A stretch of DNA of 43,934 bases, from positions 2,985,979-3,029,912 of the forward strand of contig BFEA01000113.1 in assembly GCA_003427395.1 (NCBI GenBank), written 5' to 3'. Source of the stretch: Chara braunii. Its lineage: Eukaryota > Streptophyta > Charophyceae > Charales > Characeae. A program made the position numbers and the translations under genes. Shown here piece by piece: positions 32,250-43,781 of the stretch (position 1 is its first letter; each line of letters begins with the position of its first letter). The notes under the pieces were generated by a model, which ran no database searches, was not told the DNA's origin, and saw only the letters and a program-made list of their open reading frames with translations.

Positions 32250-33260
32250 ATGCAGAGAAATGCGAGTTTGGGTCATGAAGTATCCACTGATGGTATTAGG
32301 CCGGAAGATGCAAAGGTGGCTAGCATACGTGACTGGCCACGACCCCAGTTTGTGACTGAGGTCAGATCATTCTTGGGAATATGTGGTTATTACCGCAACT
32401 TTGTAAAAAACTATAGTACGATCACATCTCCCTTGACTGATCTAACTCGACTAGACACACCATGGGACGAGACGGATGAGTGTGAGGCAGCTTTCAAGCG
32501 TTTGAAGCATGCTCTCACGCACCATGAAGTTCTCATGGTACTCGACCCGCAAAGGCCATTTGTTGTAAGCACTGACGCAAGCCAATACGGCATTGGCGTA
32601 GTGTTGGCTCAGCAGGAAGGGAAAAAGTTGAGACCGGTCGAGTACATGAGCAAAAAGATGCCATCAAAGAAGTTGGCAAAGTCCACCTACAAAAGAGAAC
32701 TCTATGCTCTCTACAAGGCACTTGTTCACTGGAGGCACTATCTATTAGGGAGGTTCTTCTATTTGAGAACTGACCATCAGACCCTCAAGTGGATCAAGAC
32801 CCAACCTGTTCTCTCCAATGCACTCAAACGCTGGATTGAAGTCATAGATCAGTATGACTTCAAACTAGACTATGTGAAGGGAGAGTACAACAAGGTTGTG
32901 GATGCGTTGTCTAGGAGGGCAGACTACCTAGGTGCGCTGATTTCTGAGTTTGGCTTATCTGACGACTTGACTCGATCTTTGGGGGAAGCCTACAAGGAAG
33001 ATCCCATCACGATGGACGTCATCAACAAACTGCAGGCCAAAGACAAGGCCGCCATTGACGAGTTTGTGATGGTGGATGGGTTGCTCTTTCTTGAGAAGGC
33101 AGGGTTTAAAAGATTAGTTGTTCCATCTAGGGAAGATTTGCGTAGTTTATTTTTAGGAGAATGCCACGACGCAACGGGACATTTGGGCTATAAGAAGACA
33201 AGTGCTAACTTAGTACAACGATTTTGGTGGCCTAACATGCTAGACGATGCAAAGAAGTAC
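32250..33260 (+). pseudogene. RT connection, RNase H and integrase zinc finger start, family A
   Basis: The frame contains VRSFLGICGYYRNFVKNYS, then RNase H with TDASQYGIG (about 32571), YKRELYALYKAL, RTDHQTLKW and VVDALSR, so all four acidic positions are present. It continues into the integrase N-terminus with HDATGHLGYKKT (about 33166) and QRFWWPNM. RNase H removes template RNA during reverse transcription. A one-base shift near 33250-33270 moves the CQVC half of the zinc finger into another frame. Confidence 0.9.
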
Positions 33261-33882
33261 GTACAGGACTTGTCAGGTCTGTCAGCCGGACAAGCCATGG
33301 ACTCAAGCTCCGTTTGGGTTACTCAAGCCTCTACCCATTCCTGCTGGCCCGGGAAAGAGTATCTCCATGGACTTCATGGATACTCTCGTGACCAGCAAGA
33401 ACGGCAAGAGGCATATCTTCGTCATAGTGGATAGGTTCACTAAGTATGCTAAACGAATTGCCATGCCGGAGACTGCCAAGACTGAGCACGTCATTAAGTT
33501 CATGGATAACTGGGTGCGTGACTTCGGACTTTCAAAGACAATCGTTAGTGACAGAGATGTGCGTTTCACAAGTGAGATGTGGAAGAAGGCCGCTGAACAG
33601 ATGGGCAGCCAGCTTCGGATGACTTTTGGGAATCATCCCGAAGCAAATGGGCAGGCTGAACAGATGAACCGAGTGGTGCAGCATCTGCTGAGGCATTACA
33701 TCAAGCCCAGCCAGGATGACTGGGATGAGAAATTACCTCTCATCGCCAGCCTGTACAACAACGCTGTACACAGCACCACCGGCGTCAGTCCCAATCAGCT
33801 GCATCTGGGATGGAAGCCTAGATCTGCTCTAGACTTTCCTCCTGCCCGAAAACCGACCTGCTGCAACTCCTGGGACCATTGA
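33247..33882 (+). pseudogene. Integrase catalytic core, family A
   Basis: The frame carries the second half of the zinc finger (CQVC), then the DDE core: SMDFMDTL (about 33364), VSDRDVRF (about 33543) and the Glu in PEANGQAEQMNR (about 33637-33672). YNNAVHSTTGVSPNQL and LGWKPRS follow, as in other gypsy integrases. Catalytic residues are all present in this copy, unlike the minus-strand B copy. The frame is lost near 33840-33880. The enzyme would insert the DNA into the genome. Confidence 0.92.
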
Positions 33883-33949
33883 ATTTGTTGTCCAGTATCA
33901 GAAATTGTTGCACCAGACTGTTGAACATATCAAGAAATCTTAGGAAGCT

Positions 33950-34471
33950 ATGATTGCTTCTGAGAACAAATGTCCCCGACAGTCCACATTTCAGGTAGGG
34001 GAACGTGTCTGGGTCAAGGCTAGTGAGTTGGGACAGGAGTTTGGCATCTCTAGGAAACTAATGCCTCAGTATTTCGGTCCCTGGGAAGTCTTAGACATTG
34101 TGGGGAATGATTTGGATGGTCACTTGTACGTCATTCCTATCCCTGGTCACCTACGCACTTACCCTGTTTTTCACGCCTCCAAGCTTGCACCTTTCCCTGA
34201 GAGAGCACAGTTCCCATCACGAAGGTCTATGCTGCCCCCAACCATGGATGGCCACGTGGACGTCGACGACATTCTGGATCACAGAGACACGCCTTTTCCC
34301 AAGCCACCTGGCAGGGGAAGACATCCTAAACCTGCAAGGGAGTGCAGAGTACATTTCAGGCATCATACTGATCCGAAGGAAGATCGATGGATTTCAAGAG
34401 AGGAACTTATCAAGACAGCTCCTCAAATCGTGGCAGATTATGAGGAGCTAAAGGGGAAGGCACCAGCATGA
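33950..34471 (+). pseudogene. Integrase C-terminus with chromodomain-like tail, family A
   Basis: The frame contains FQVGERVWVKASEL, FGPWEVLDIVG and YPVFHASKLAPF, the SH3-like integrase C-terminus. It ends with VDDILDHRDTP, a spacer, ARECRVHFRHH, DRWISREEL and APQIVADYEEL, the layout of a chromodomain that tethers integration complexes to chromatin. A TAG at about 33942 separates it from the core. The frame ends just before the PPT. Confidence 0.85.
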
Positions 34472-34495
34472 AGCATCTCAGCGGACTTTCGAAGC

Positions 34496-34509
34496 TAAGG
34501 GGGTTGGAA
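34496..34509 (+). other. Polypurine tract, family A
   Basis: TAAGGGGGTTGGAA directly precedes the 3' LTR start TGTGATTAACG, the expected plus-strand primer site. Confidence 0.8.
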
Positions 34510-35564
34510 TGTGATTAACGAGCCCTCAAAGGGCCCTATCAGACATCACAGTATCTGGGCTAAGGCCCCCAGCAAGCCAAGTGCCCGCCCTAAGTGAAGG
34601 CGGGCCTGAATAATTGTCAGAGGCAAAATTCGACATTTCCATGTGTGGGTATTCAGGCTCTCGCAGCACGCCAGTTGGTTGGGTAGACGCGTGAGCCTCA
34701 CAAAGCTGCGTCATACAGTTTGCCCAGGCCTTGACAGTTGCGTCTGGGCACATACACACAAAGCAGGGCCGATACATTGGGAAGCAGGCCGTCGGCCTTG
34801 GCAAAAGCAGTACTGCCGACGCACCTGCCTGGGAGCCCTGCACAGATGCAGCAAACANAAAGGGCCAGGCCCTCAACTGTAGTCTCGGGCCTGGGCGCAG
34901 GGTCTGAGGCCCAACCGGAAGCTACTGGAAGCCTCCAGCCAGGCCACACGCAGTATCCAGGAGGCTGCCACTTCCACAAAAGGAGGAAGGCAGCCCAGGC
35001 CAGGCATTCTGGCCAGTGCTGGCAATGCGGAAGTGCTGCTGCGCTCTCGCTTGATGCTGCGCTGCTGCCAAAGGCGCTGACGGGGCGCGAGGTGGTGAAG
35101 GAGGTGCGCTGCCGGGCAGCGGGGCGCAGGCGGCCATAGCCGGGGTGCTGGGCCCCAGGGGGTATAGTGGGTGATCTGGTGGTCTTCAGGGAAGGAGGCG
35201 CAGAGTGGGGTTATCAAGGTCTGATTGAGGGTGACGAGATATGTACCTGGTGCATGAAGAGAGGTTGGCTATAGTTGAGAGTCATGTACATTGGTCTTCG
35301 AGAGTCGAAGTGAGCCTGTTGCGTGAACCAGCTGTAGGTAGGATAGGTGGGCAGAGTAGGTTGGGCGCTGGGCGCCAGACAGAGAGGAGCAACTTTGGAT
35401 TCTGTGTTGGTGTGACCTACGGGTTTGATTACTTCGTTGTATTGTTCTATATGGATGGTTTCTCGGTGCATTGTGTACTCTCTGCTTGGATGCGACTACC
35501 TCGACATCTGTGTGATTTCGCAACATTGGTTTTCTGTATATCGTTCACACTCATATTCCTTGCA
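34510..35564 (+). repeat. 3' LTR of family A element
   Basis: The LTR starts TGTGATTAACGAGCCC and ends ATTCCTTGCA, closely matching the 5' LTR. Around the N at 34858 about 35 bp present in the 5' LTR are missing. GGTC follows at 35565-35568 as the target duplication. Confidence 0.9.
34858..34858. other. Single-N assembly gap
   Basis: The bases to its left (GATGCAGCAAACA) and right (AAAGGGCCAGGCCC) are separated in the 5' LTR by about 35 bp (27015-27050), so the single N stands for a longer lost segment. Confidence 0.8.
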
Positions 35565-35600
35565 GGTCTCACAGACTTGCGGTTTAGGGGCAGTGGTGGT

Positions 35601-35806
35601 TTAAAACACCAGTACTTTGCCCCTATATCGGCCGCTGGCCGTTGTCGATATGCGGTGCCACAACTGTTGGGGTTCGGCCTTCGAAGCAAAATGGCTGGCA
35701 GTGTCAGGCAAAAGGAGGGGCCGTGCCGGTTTTTTTTTTTTTTTTTGCGTGCAGGGCATTCCCAGTGTTGAAGAGAAATGCCGCAGAAGTACTGGTGATT
35801 TTTTAA
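35601..35806 (+). mobile_element. MITE, TTAA-ended CCACCAGTAC family, copy 3
   Basis: The left end is TTAAAACACCAGTACTTTG and the right end, complemented, is TTAAAAAATCACCAGTACTT. The interior words GCAAAATGGCTGGCAG and GCAGGGCATTCCCAG match the complement of copy 1 at 16044-16215. A run of T (about 35731-35747) breaks the interior. No coding capacity. Confidence 0.72.
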
Positions 35807-36061
35807 TTGCCGGGGTGTCCTCTAGGGATCCCAAAGTTTGGACCAGAAATGTCCCATAACCGCGGCTGTTTCCTTCAGCTGGCTTAAGTCTCCGTGCAGC
35901 ACTGAATGTCTAGTTTTTTGCAATACCCAACCAATAGCAGCCTGTATGGATCCTGGAGTGGTGATTTTATCGCTATTCGAGATATAGCCTTTGTGATCCG
36001 CTTTTGGCATATTGTATTATTGTCCCATTTTTGCCCGAACAGTGGGGCTCAGGGGTTGGTC
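35807..36061. other. Short non-coding stretch
   Basis: No repeat, frame or RNA gene recognised. Confidence 0.4.
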
Positions 36062-36450
36062 AAGCACTCCAGCCCATAACGCATCAGCTAACCCACATAA
36101 TACCAGCTCACAATCCACATAGTATGACTCACCCTGCATAGTACCCACCCCAAAGTACCCCGCAGCCAGACCACACAGTCCACATGGGACCACCCACCTG
36201 CATAGGAGCACCCAGGCCACATAATACCGCCCAGCCAACATAGTGCGACCTAGGCAGTCTTGGTTTGTGCACTTTCTGAATGTGGTGTGTGTGCATGCTT
36301 CTCTTTGCAAGTAAATAGGGTTTTTTTTGGGGGGTTCTCTTTTCTTGAAGGGGGTCCCTGCTTTTCAGCTCCTGTAGCATCATGCAGTCCACATAATATC
36401 ACCCAGCCCGCATAGTACAACGCAGCCCACATTGTACGAGCGACCCTGAA
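36062..36450. repeat. Degenerate ~20-bp minisatellite in two blocks
   Basis: Words such as CCCACATAATACC, CCACATAGTA, CCTGCATAGTACC and CCACATAATACCGCCCAGCC recur at about 20-bp steps in 36065-36255 and again in 36375-36445. The part between (36256-36370) is unrelated and includes an uneven T/G run. Confidence 0.75.
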
Positions 36451-36526
36451 TGGGGTACGTCCCAAGCACAGACTGGGTGACAATATATAGAGAGGTAGCA
36501 AGTGCATACATATGTGCCCCACCTAC

Positions 36527-37462
<936 letters not shown>

Positions 37463-37524
37463 GTCCTTTGGGACATCTGTTAAAATTGGAACGATACAAA
37501 GAAGATTAGCATGGCCCCTGCGCA
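37463..37524 (+). pseudogene. Truncated U6 snRNA copy
   Basis: The sequence follows U6 snRNA from its 5' end (GTCCTTTGGGACATCTGTTA) through AAAATTGGAACGATACA and AGAAGATTAGCATGGCCCCT to GCGCA, about 62 nt, with a few changes in the 5' part. It then leaves U6 abruptly (TTAAAAGGAAAG), so the 3' region with the remaining snRNA sequence and the terminal T tract is absent. U6 is the catalytic-centre RNA of the spliceosome. This copy cannot be functional. The following sequence reaches an A-rich segment (about 37610-37632), so a retroposed chimera is possible. Confidence 0.9.
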
Positions 37525-37887
37525 TTAAAAGGAAAGAAAAAGGACATACTTGCATCCGCACACGTGCATGGCATTGCACAGTCATGCGGAAAGACTAGGT
37601 GCAGCAGACAAAAAAATAATAATAAATAAAAGAATGCAGGACTGGTCCCTGGTTGAACCGGGGGCCCCACCCCCGAACGGGAGCCTGCCGGCAAAGAAGA
37701 TTAGCATGGCCCCTGCGCATTAAAAGGAAAGAAAAAGGACATACTTGCATCTGCACACGTGCATGGCATTGCACAGTCATGCGGAAAGACTAGGTGCAGC
37801 AGACAAAAAAAAAATAATAAATAAAAAATTGCAGGACTGGTCCCTGGTTGAACCGGGGGCCCCACCCCCGACCGGGAGCCTGCCGGC
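37498..37887. repeat. 195-bp tandem duplication beginning inside U6
   Basis: Unit one starts at 37498 and unit two at 37693, both with AAAGAAGATTAGCATGGCCC, i.e. inside the U6 copy. Each then holds the non-U6 text with GGCATTGCACAGTCATGCGG, an A-rich stretch with AATAATAAATAAA, and a GC-rich end GAGCCTGCCGGC. The units are almost identical, so the duplication is recent. Unit two therefore carries a second, shorter piece of U6. Confidence 0.9.
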
Positions 37888-38174
37888 CGGACTGGGCAGT
37901 GGACCGGGCCAGCAGACTCCCGGTTGATTCCGGCGCATGTTACTAGGGGGGTACTGGGGAGTCACGGGCATCCCCATGATTGCCCAGCCCCAAGGAGGCC
38001 CCTATCTCTTTGAAAAAAACAATTCTGACGGTTCTTTCCCCATCCTCTGCCGCGTACAAAATTGGGGCATCCTGGATCTCATTTCTTAAGAAAAACGGGC
38101 GGAGGATATCCATGGCCGATCTTTGTAGATCCGCAGCAGAGAACCACCACACATTTCTCTTAAGATGTGGGGCG

Positions 38175-38205
<31 letters not shown>

Positions 38206-39561
38206 AGATGTGGGTTGGGTAGGCCCCCTCTCCAATTTGTCATCTCGTGGTCCAAATGATCAGTAACTCTAATACTTGTTCACCCTCAGCCACGAGAGTA
38301 ACACTATGCTCATGATGAGGCTCTGCTGAGATTATATGCCCCTGTGACGTCCCTGCGACGTCCCTGCCATCTGTCGAAAGCGTTATGGGTTCTGATTTCG
38401 GAATCGTGATGTCTGAGCCGTCCGAGGTGCAAGCCCAATAATGGACCTAAGCTATATTCTTCTCTCTATCTATCTCGAATGGACCTTGCTCCACTACATG
38501 TATCTGGACAGACTGCCAGGCAAGATACTTCCGTACTGATAACTCACCTTATGTAGAAAAGAACAAACAGAAAACGCTCTGCCCCCACGAGGTGAAAGCT
38601 GGACCCATAACTCTTCCGCTGTCGAGCTATACTCTGGAAGAGCTAAGTTCTGGGAAGGACCTCCTTTCATCATATCTGATTCAGCTCGTGGGGTATGATT
38701 ATCACGTGACCTACTCCATGAAGTGCTCCAGCCACAGGGAAGCCCCCTGGAAGCCATAGTTGCCTGAATATGTCAATAGTAACCCCCTGCCCCCCTCTGG
38801 AAGCCCCCTGAAAAATATTGTACCTTCAAAATTTTATTGCGGATTCCAACAGCTCTTGAAGAGCTCAGTCGGAATCTGCCAAAAAAGAAGAAAAAAAACC
38901 GGATTTTTGGGCACTTTTTTTTCAAAACCGGTTTCCCGGTTCACCCCCCCCGGGCTGGTCCGGCTCCGGTTGGACCGGGGTAGCTCAACTGGCCGGTTGC
39001 CGGCCCAGCACTGAAAAAATGAAAATTTGTTTTCCATTCTCTTAATATTCACCAGTATTCTGAGAATACGATTTTGAGGTAGTGTCTCAGCCAGAAGTTG
39101 CTCATGGGCTTTGTGCAGCACAGGGGTTGCGTGCACGCATAGTATTTGTATACATTGTATAGAGACGCATGCACGGTGTGGACTTGCAAGTATGGTTCAC
39201 ATTAACCATGGCTGCAATCCGTACGTCCAGATCCCAGTGCAGACCGTCTGGATCCAGATGTCCATTTAGGTGTCCGGTCCAGTGTCAGCGTGGTGAAGAA
39301 GCGATGGCGAGTACATTTATTGTGAACGAGGGGGCCACTACGTTATTCAGCATGATGAAGTTGCGCTTCCGATGAGAATGCATGAGACTTGCCGCTCTTA
39401 AGGATTCGAGAAGCTTGGTCGCTGGAAGAAGAATGGTGAGCTAGGCAATGCATATCTGTTGCCAAAGCAGAAGGACACAGGGAAATACAGGCCCATGTGT
39501 CTTACCTTTCAGGGAACCAGGTAATTCGCAGGGGGGGTCGAAGGGCCAGCTCTTCGGTTTA
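37888..39561. other. Non-coding stretch with homopolymers and GC-rich ends
   Basis: The stretch includes an A29 tract and, near 38920-39010, a segment rich in ACCGG and CCGGTT that loosely mirrors the CCGG-rich text near 37640-37930. Short frames have no recognisable domain. No gene called. Confidence 0.45.
38175..38203. repeat. Poly(A) tract, 29 A
   Basis: A pure run of 29 A, flanked on both sides by AAGATGTGGG-type words (38162 and 38205). It may be the tail of a retroposed RNA, but no source sequence is recognised upstream. Confidence 0.85.
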
Positions 39562-39563
39562 TA

Positions 39564-39612
39564 CCTGAAATCAGTTAATCGGACATTTCAACCTGAAATC
39601 AGTTAATCGGAC
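39564..39612. repeat. 28-bp direct duplication
   Basis: CCTGAAATCAGTTAATCGGA occurs at 39564 and again at 39592, separated by CATTTCAA, giving a two-unit tandem repeat with a 28-bp period. Confidence 0.9.
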
Positions 39613-41659
39613 GAGTCGGCGCTTGAAATCCATTAAACCACCTCTACCTTTCTCACTGTTGGGAAAAACGGGAATAGGCACTGCACCGCATATTTCAGGG
39701 GTCTGGACGAAGCTCAGCCAAAAGGAAATTATTTGGGCCCTATGGGGACCTGTTTGCGAAACAAAAAAAAGAAAGAAAAAGGAAGCGACTATATAACGAG
39801 GGTACTGCGGTGCACAAGGTGTGCTCACTTCAGTACGTGGAGGAATGTATGTAACTACATCTACGGCTTGTTTCAGGTTTTGTTTTTTGTGTTTTTTTTT
39901 ACCCGTAAGCAGACCGACAACGGTTCGGGTTCACGGGATTTCCTCAAACAATCGCCACATGGGCGTACGGCGGGCGAACCCTTTCAACCCTTTCCTGTGG
40001 TCTGTACAAGGCATGAAGAACGAGAAGACCTTACTACGACCCAGAGGGCAGATTGAGATTAGGTCAGGACTTCCGCAGTCTTCTGGTCCTGGACCAGGCG
40101 CAGACGAAAATCATGGTCCGAATTATTTGGCTCCACCATATGTACAGCCCGTGATGGCATGGACGAGGCTTCCTGTACGGTTTGGACTGTTTTGAGTCTT
40201 TTGAAGTTTTGACTCATACGAAGGATTTTTTGTCGAGGGTTTTCTTCCTCAGAAGTAGTTTTTTCAACTTTTTGAACTTTTTTGAAGTTTTTCACGAAAA
40301 CTTTCGATAATTTTTTGTAGACTTGAGGTTCGACTGGGAGTTGTCAGCTTTTCGTAGTTGTTATTCCTTCTTGGATTGTCCAACATTTCAGGTTTTTGTA
40401 GCTGGTTGTCATGGCAATGTCGGGAGATAGCCGATGTGTGTGGGGATCATGAAAAGAGGTGGAAGCAGGCGGGCGGTCCCCCCGATGAGGCCATTTTGGT
40501 AATATAGAAGGTGATGTGTGAGGGTTTGTTATCCCGACAAATGCTTTGCTATGTCGTTGTATATCTTGTTCATACGAAGTAATGGTTGGATGTTGGTTGC
40601 CGATTGTATCCGCTTATGTATGCTGCTGCGATCATCGAAAAGAGAAGACAGAAATAATTGAGTCCGCTCCGCTGTGAAAAATTGAAAATGTGTATGTTGT
40701 GCAGGATTCTCTGGCGTTGGGCATGATGCTCATGTGCCGCGCACAGCGGTAGGCGATAAGGCTTGTTGACGTTTTATTGGCCTCTCCAAATGTGTCCTTT
40801 CGGCGTTGGCGCCAGTAAGGCTGTCCGGCTATCGATCTCTGTGGAATTTCCATTATTTTTCAGTTCAAAATTGGGCAGGAGTTGTCGGCGTGCTATTTTT
40901 CCGTTTATAGGACCGAGTCGCATCGAATCAATGTCTGTCTGGCGTTTTTCTTGGAAGGCTATTTTTCATGGGCTAGTTTCAGCTTTTCCTACCCGCAATT
41001 CGTTTGTTTGGGCGCTTCTGAAGAAATTGGAGTGTTTAGAGTCTGTCAGGGCTATGACGCAACAGCACCATAGCTGCAGGTGGAGGCTTCTGCTGTTCAC
41101 TTCACATCTGCCCTCAAGGAAGCTCTCTGCCCTGCCAAAGTCTGTCTTTCCTCCTGGAGCTCTGTCCTGCAGTCCTCGCAGCCAAGCCCCTTAGGGCTGC
41201 AGGACTGGGGGGAACCTCCTCCTCCTGTTCCCTCCCGCCTGCAGAAGAGGCAAAGAACATTTCAAAGGCAGAGAACGAGGAGGCTGCGAAGAATCGCAGA
41301 GGCTTTCCACACAGACTTTGCTGCGTTGAGAAACAAAAGGTGCGTGGAACTGTGGCTCTGCTGGATTGCGGAGGAAAAAAGACCGGGGGGCGCATCTTCC
41401 TGTTGTGCACGCAGCGGCAGAGAAGCGGCGGGCCACACAAACAGACAAGTCTCGGAAGTTCTCTAATTTGAGGAGGCGGGGGAGGAGGCGGGAGGGGAGG
41501 CAGGAGGCGCAGCTTGTGAAATAATAATGCGGTTCTCATTTATCCTTCGGTAAGTCGAGTTTGTTGCCTAACTTCAGCCTAAAGGTGGGTATCAAAGATG
41601 GTAGGTGGTTTTGGGGAGCATTGTACCGAGTGAGAAGATGGACCGGCCTGTTTGGCTGG
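39613..41659. other. 2 kb stretch without a recognised gene
   Basis: T-rich text around TTTTTGAACTTTTTTGAAG lies near 40195-40330. Frames of up to 143 codons (40763-41194 +, 41080-41466 +, 41114-41539 -) overlap each other and contain no family motif. No RNA gene seen. Confidence 0.45.
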
Positions 41660-41935
41660 TCCTCTTTGGGCAGCAGCGGATCATGTTCATAATGATGAGC
41701 ATGACGATGACGGTCTTGGTGGTGGTCATGGTGGCTATGGTGATGATGTTTGTGTGGCAGCAGGGTATGTTGATGATTGCGATGGTGAGGATGATGATGA
41801 TGGTTGTGATAATGGCAGCTCATGATCATGATGGTGATAATGATGATGGCGTAGCATGTTGGGGTATGTCGACGATGAGGGTGACGATGATGGCTAAGAA
41901 GCAGCAGAGTAGGATGTGTGGATGATGAAGGTGTT
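41660..41935. repeat. GATGAT-rich low-complexity tract
   Basis: Words GATGAT, GGTGGT and GATGGT dominate. The apparent proteins on both strands are Met/Val-rich or His-rich by composition alone. Confidence 0.85.
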
Positions 41936-42669
41936 TTGAAAGCAAGCTGTAAACGGCGATCACAACCTGGCGTCTCTATTGGGTTATGCAAGAGCACACA
42001 CACACAGCATAGCAGAGCTTGCGAGCACACAATCTTGCATCTCAGAGTGCCCAGCAGATCGTGTTGATTGAGGAATTCGTCGTCAGACTGATGCTTCGTT
42101 ATTTCCATGGATTACGGAGTGGATGGAAGAATGAAGGACTGAAGTTGAAGCGGTCGGTCATTCCTCCTCTGAAAGAGTGTATTGAAAGAGATCGGAGGTG
42201 GAGAAAATGCGCGGAAACAATTTCTACGAGCCACTACTACTGCCTTTCCCACTTTCAAATTTTTTTTTCCCCCCCCTCTCGGGTCAACTCTGCGGGTTCA
42301 TCTTGTGCCCTCTCACCTCAGTCGCTCGCGGCTTGTGTCTGTGCTCGGTCTGTTTGGCCTCCCAGTCGCATTCCTTATGAGGTTTCTCATCATCTCATCC
42401 GAATGTGTGCGTCCAGCGGGGCTGCTTGCTCCCATCTCCCATCTCCCTCTCCCTCTTTGTTCAACTTACCATGCACTTGGGACTGATCTGTCGATCATTC
42501 ATTTGTCTATGTCTGATGGATGCCTAAGTGCCCACACTCGTCTATGTTCAGGTGTTCTGTGTTTTTTGCGAAGTCGGGGATCGGTGCCTTCTCCAACCAC
42601 TCATGAGGTAGGTTGTCTTCCTCATGCTTCAACCGTTGATTTCGGTAGCCAAGAAAATTGGCGATTTCG
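41936..42669. other. Non-coding stretch, no gene recognised
   Basis: Frames at 42019-42486 and 42182-42688 (+) overlap in different registers without known domains. No RNA gene seen. Confidence 0.45.
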
Positions 42670-42800
42670 GTCATTAGCGCTAGCCTGAACTTGACATGCA
42701 CGTAACTGTTAGTAAACAGTGCATGAGTTCGAATCCCAATGGAATCAGATGAGTTATAATAATGTTCGGGGCTACGCCCTTTAAAAAAAACAAAAGAAGA
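42670..42800 (+). mobile_element. tRNA-derived SINE-like repeat, copy 1
   Basis: A pol III B-box GAGTTCGAATCCC (about 42728-42740) is preceded by a hairpin ACTGTT/AACAGT in the place of an anticodon arm. The body ends GCCCTTTAAAAAAAACAAAA, an A-rich tail shared with the minus-strand copy at 43250-43458. The A box is degenerate. No target duplication was found. The start is approximate. Confidence 0.55.
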
Positions 42801-43249
42801 AAGTGATAGCCTGAATGACCGATCCAGTCCACCCACCACACCCGTTATTGCTGCTTATCTCAAATAGTCAACAAGAGACTGCACCCTGTTGAATAAACAA
42901 CTTCCAAGGATTGTGTGAATAAACCCCTTTGGATTTCAAGTTATTGGTATTCACTATTCAGTACTGTTTTTTTTTTTTTTTCCAGTCAGGCAGTGCATGT
43001 ACATCGCGCCTTCTGTCATATGCGTCCACACTAGCGTTGGAGGCACAGGTCGAACTGTTCCGTTTAATTGCTGGTTGAACACATATGACCATCGAATGCT
43101 CGTTTCATGCGCATCTGACACATTGAAGCTATTCCAATTGACTGCTGGACAAACTGTTCATCAAAGGAAATTTTCAGTCCATTTGCCTTTTCGTACAATC
43201 AGCAAGGTTCTCTCATACCAAGGAGCATTTTTTCTATTGGTTTTCTGAC
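42801..43249. other. Non-coding stretch with a poly(T) run
   Basis: A T-run lies near 42966-42982. No gene or other repeat recognised. Confidence 0.4.
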
Positions 43250-43458
43250 TAGTTTTTTTTTCCTTTCTTTCTTTCGTTTTTTCCTTTTTTTGTTTTTCTT
43301 GAAAGGGCGACGGGCTTGAGATGCCATCTCTGAATTGACCGACCCCTGGTAAAATTATTCAGAGTCACATGTTTGCATCTGGATTCGAACTTGGGTCTGT
43401 GTTTTTTCACAGTTCAAGGGCGTAGTACCAACCAATTGAGCTGGCGAGTTGGTACGAG
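43250..43458 (-). mobile_element. tRNA-derived SINE-like repeat, copy 2
   Basis: On the minus strand the head reads AGCTCAATTGGTTGGTAC, a good pol III A box, then a CTGTG/CACAG hairpin and AAGTTCGAATCC, a good B box about 50 bp downstream. A body of about 80 bp follows and ends GCCCTTTCAAGAAAAAC with an A-rich tail. The head is tRNA-like but does not fold into a clean cloverleaf, so SINE is preferred to a tRNA gene. It shares its 3' end with copy 1. Confidence 0.65.
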
Positions 43459-43781
43459 TTTTTATTACTCCGTCCGGCAATTGCATTTTTTTTTGCTTTT
43501 ATCTCACTGAAACTGTGTCGGGTTTGTTTTCGTTTATTTTGGTTCTTTTTTTTTTTCCGTTTTTTTTTCCGGTTGGTTTGCTTGGCTTCGGTCTCTTTCC
43601 TCTTGTTGTTCCTCTAATAAGTAGTCATAACCAAAACTGTTTTGTCCTGTCGCATAGCTGTCGACGCGTCTCCACTGCATGACCTCTTGCAAAGCAATCT
43701 TCTTCTTCTTTTTTTTTTTTTTGCTTAACTCCCCCCGACCAGTGTTAGTGCTGCTAATCTTCCATTTACTACTGCATGACA

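Larger units (their letters stand above)
26669..35564 (+). mobile_element. Full-length decayed Ty3/gypsy chromovirus, family A
   Basis: The element has two homologous LTRs (26669-27768 and 34510-35564), an iMet-type PBS, a 1.26 kb leader, gag with zinc knuckle, protease, RT, RNase H, integrase, a chromodomain-like C-terminus and a PPT, in the order typical of Ty3/gypsy. A perfect 4-bp target duplication GGTC flanks it (26665-26668 and 35565-35568). The LTRs are still closely similar while the coding region carries many stops and frameshifts. It lies head to head with the minus-strand family A fragment. Confidence 0.92.

Noticed and set aside
38162-38214. AAGATGTGGG on both sides of the poly(A) as a retroposon target duplication
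   Set aside because: The left copy directly abuts the A tract, leaving no inserted body between; more likely slippage or chance.
41536-42108. 190-codon His-rich frame (-) as a metal-binding protein
   Set aside because: The histidines come from the GATGAT-rich tract on the other strand; the opposite strand is also open for the same reason.
43381-43458. Functional tRNA gene on the minus strand
   Set aside because: A and B boxes are good, but the anticodon arm has a six-A loop and the acceptor stem does not close; an A-rich tail downstream fits a SINE.
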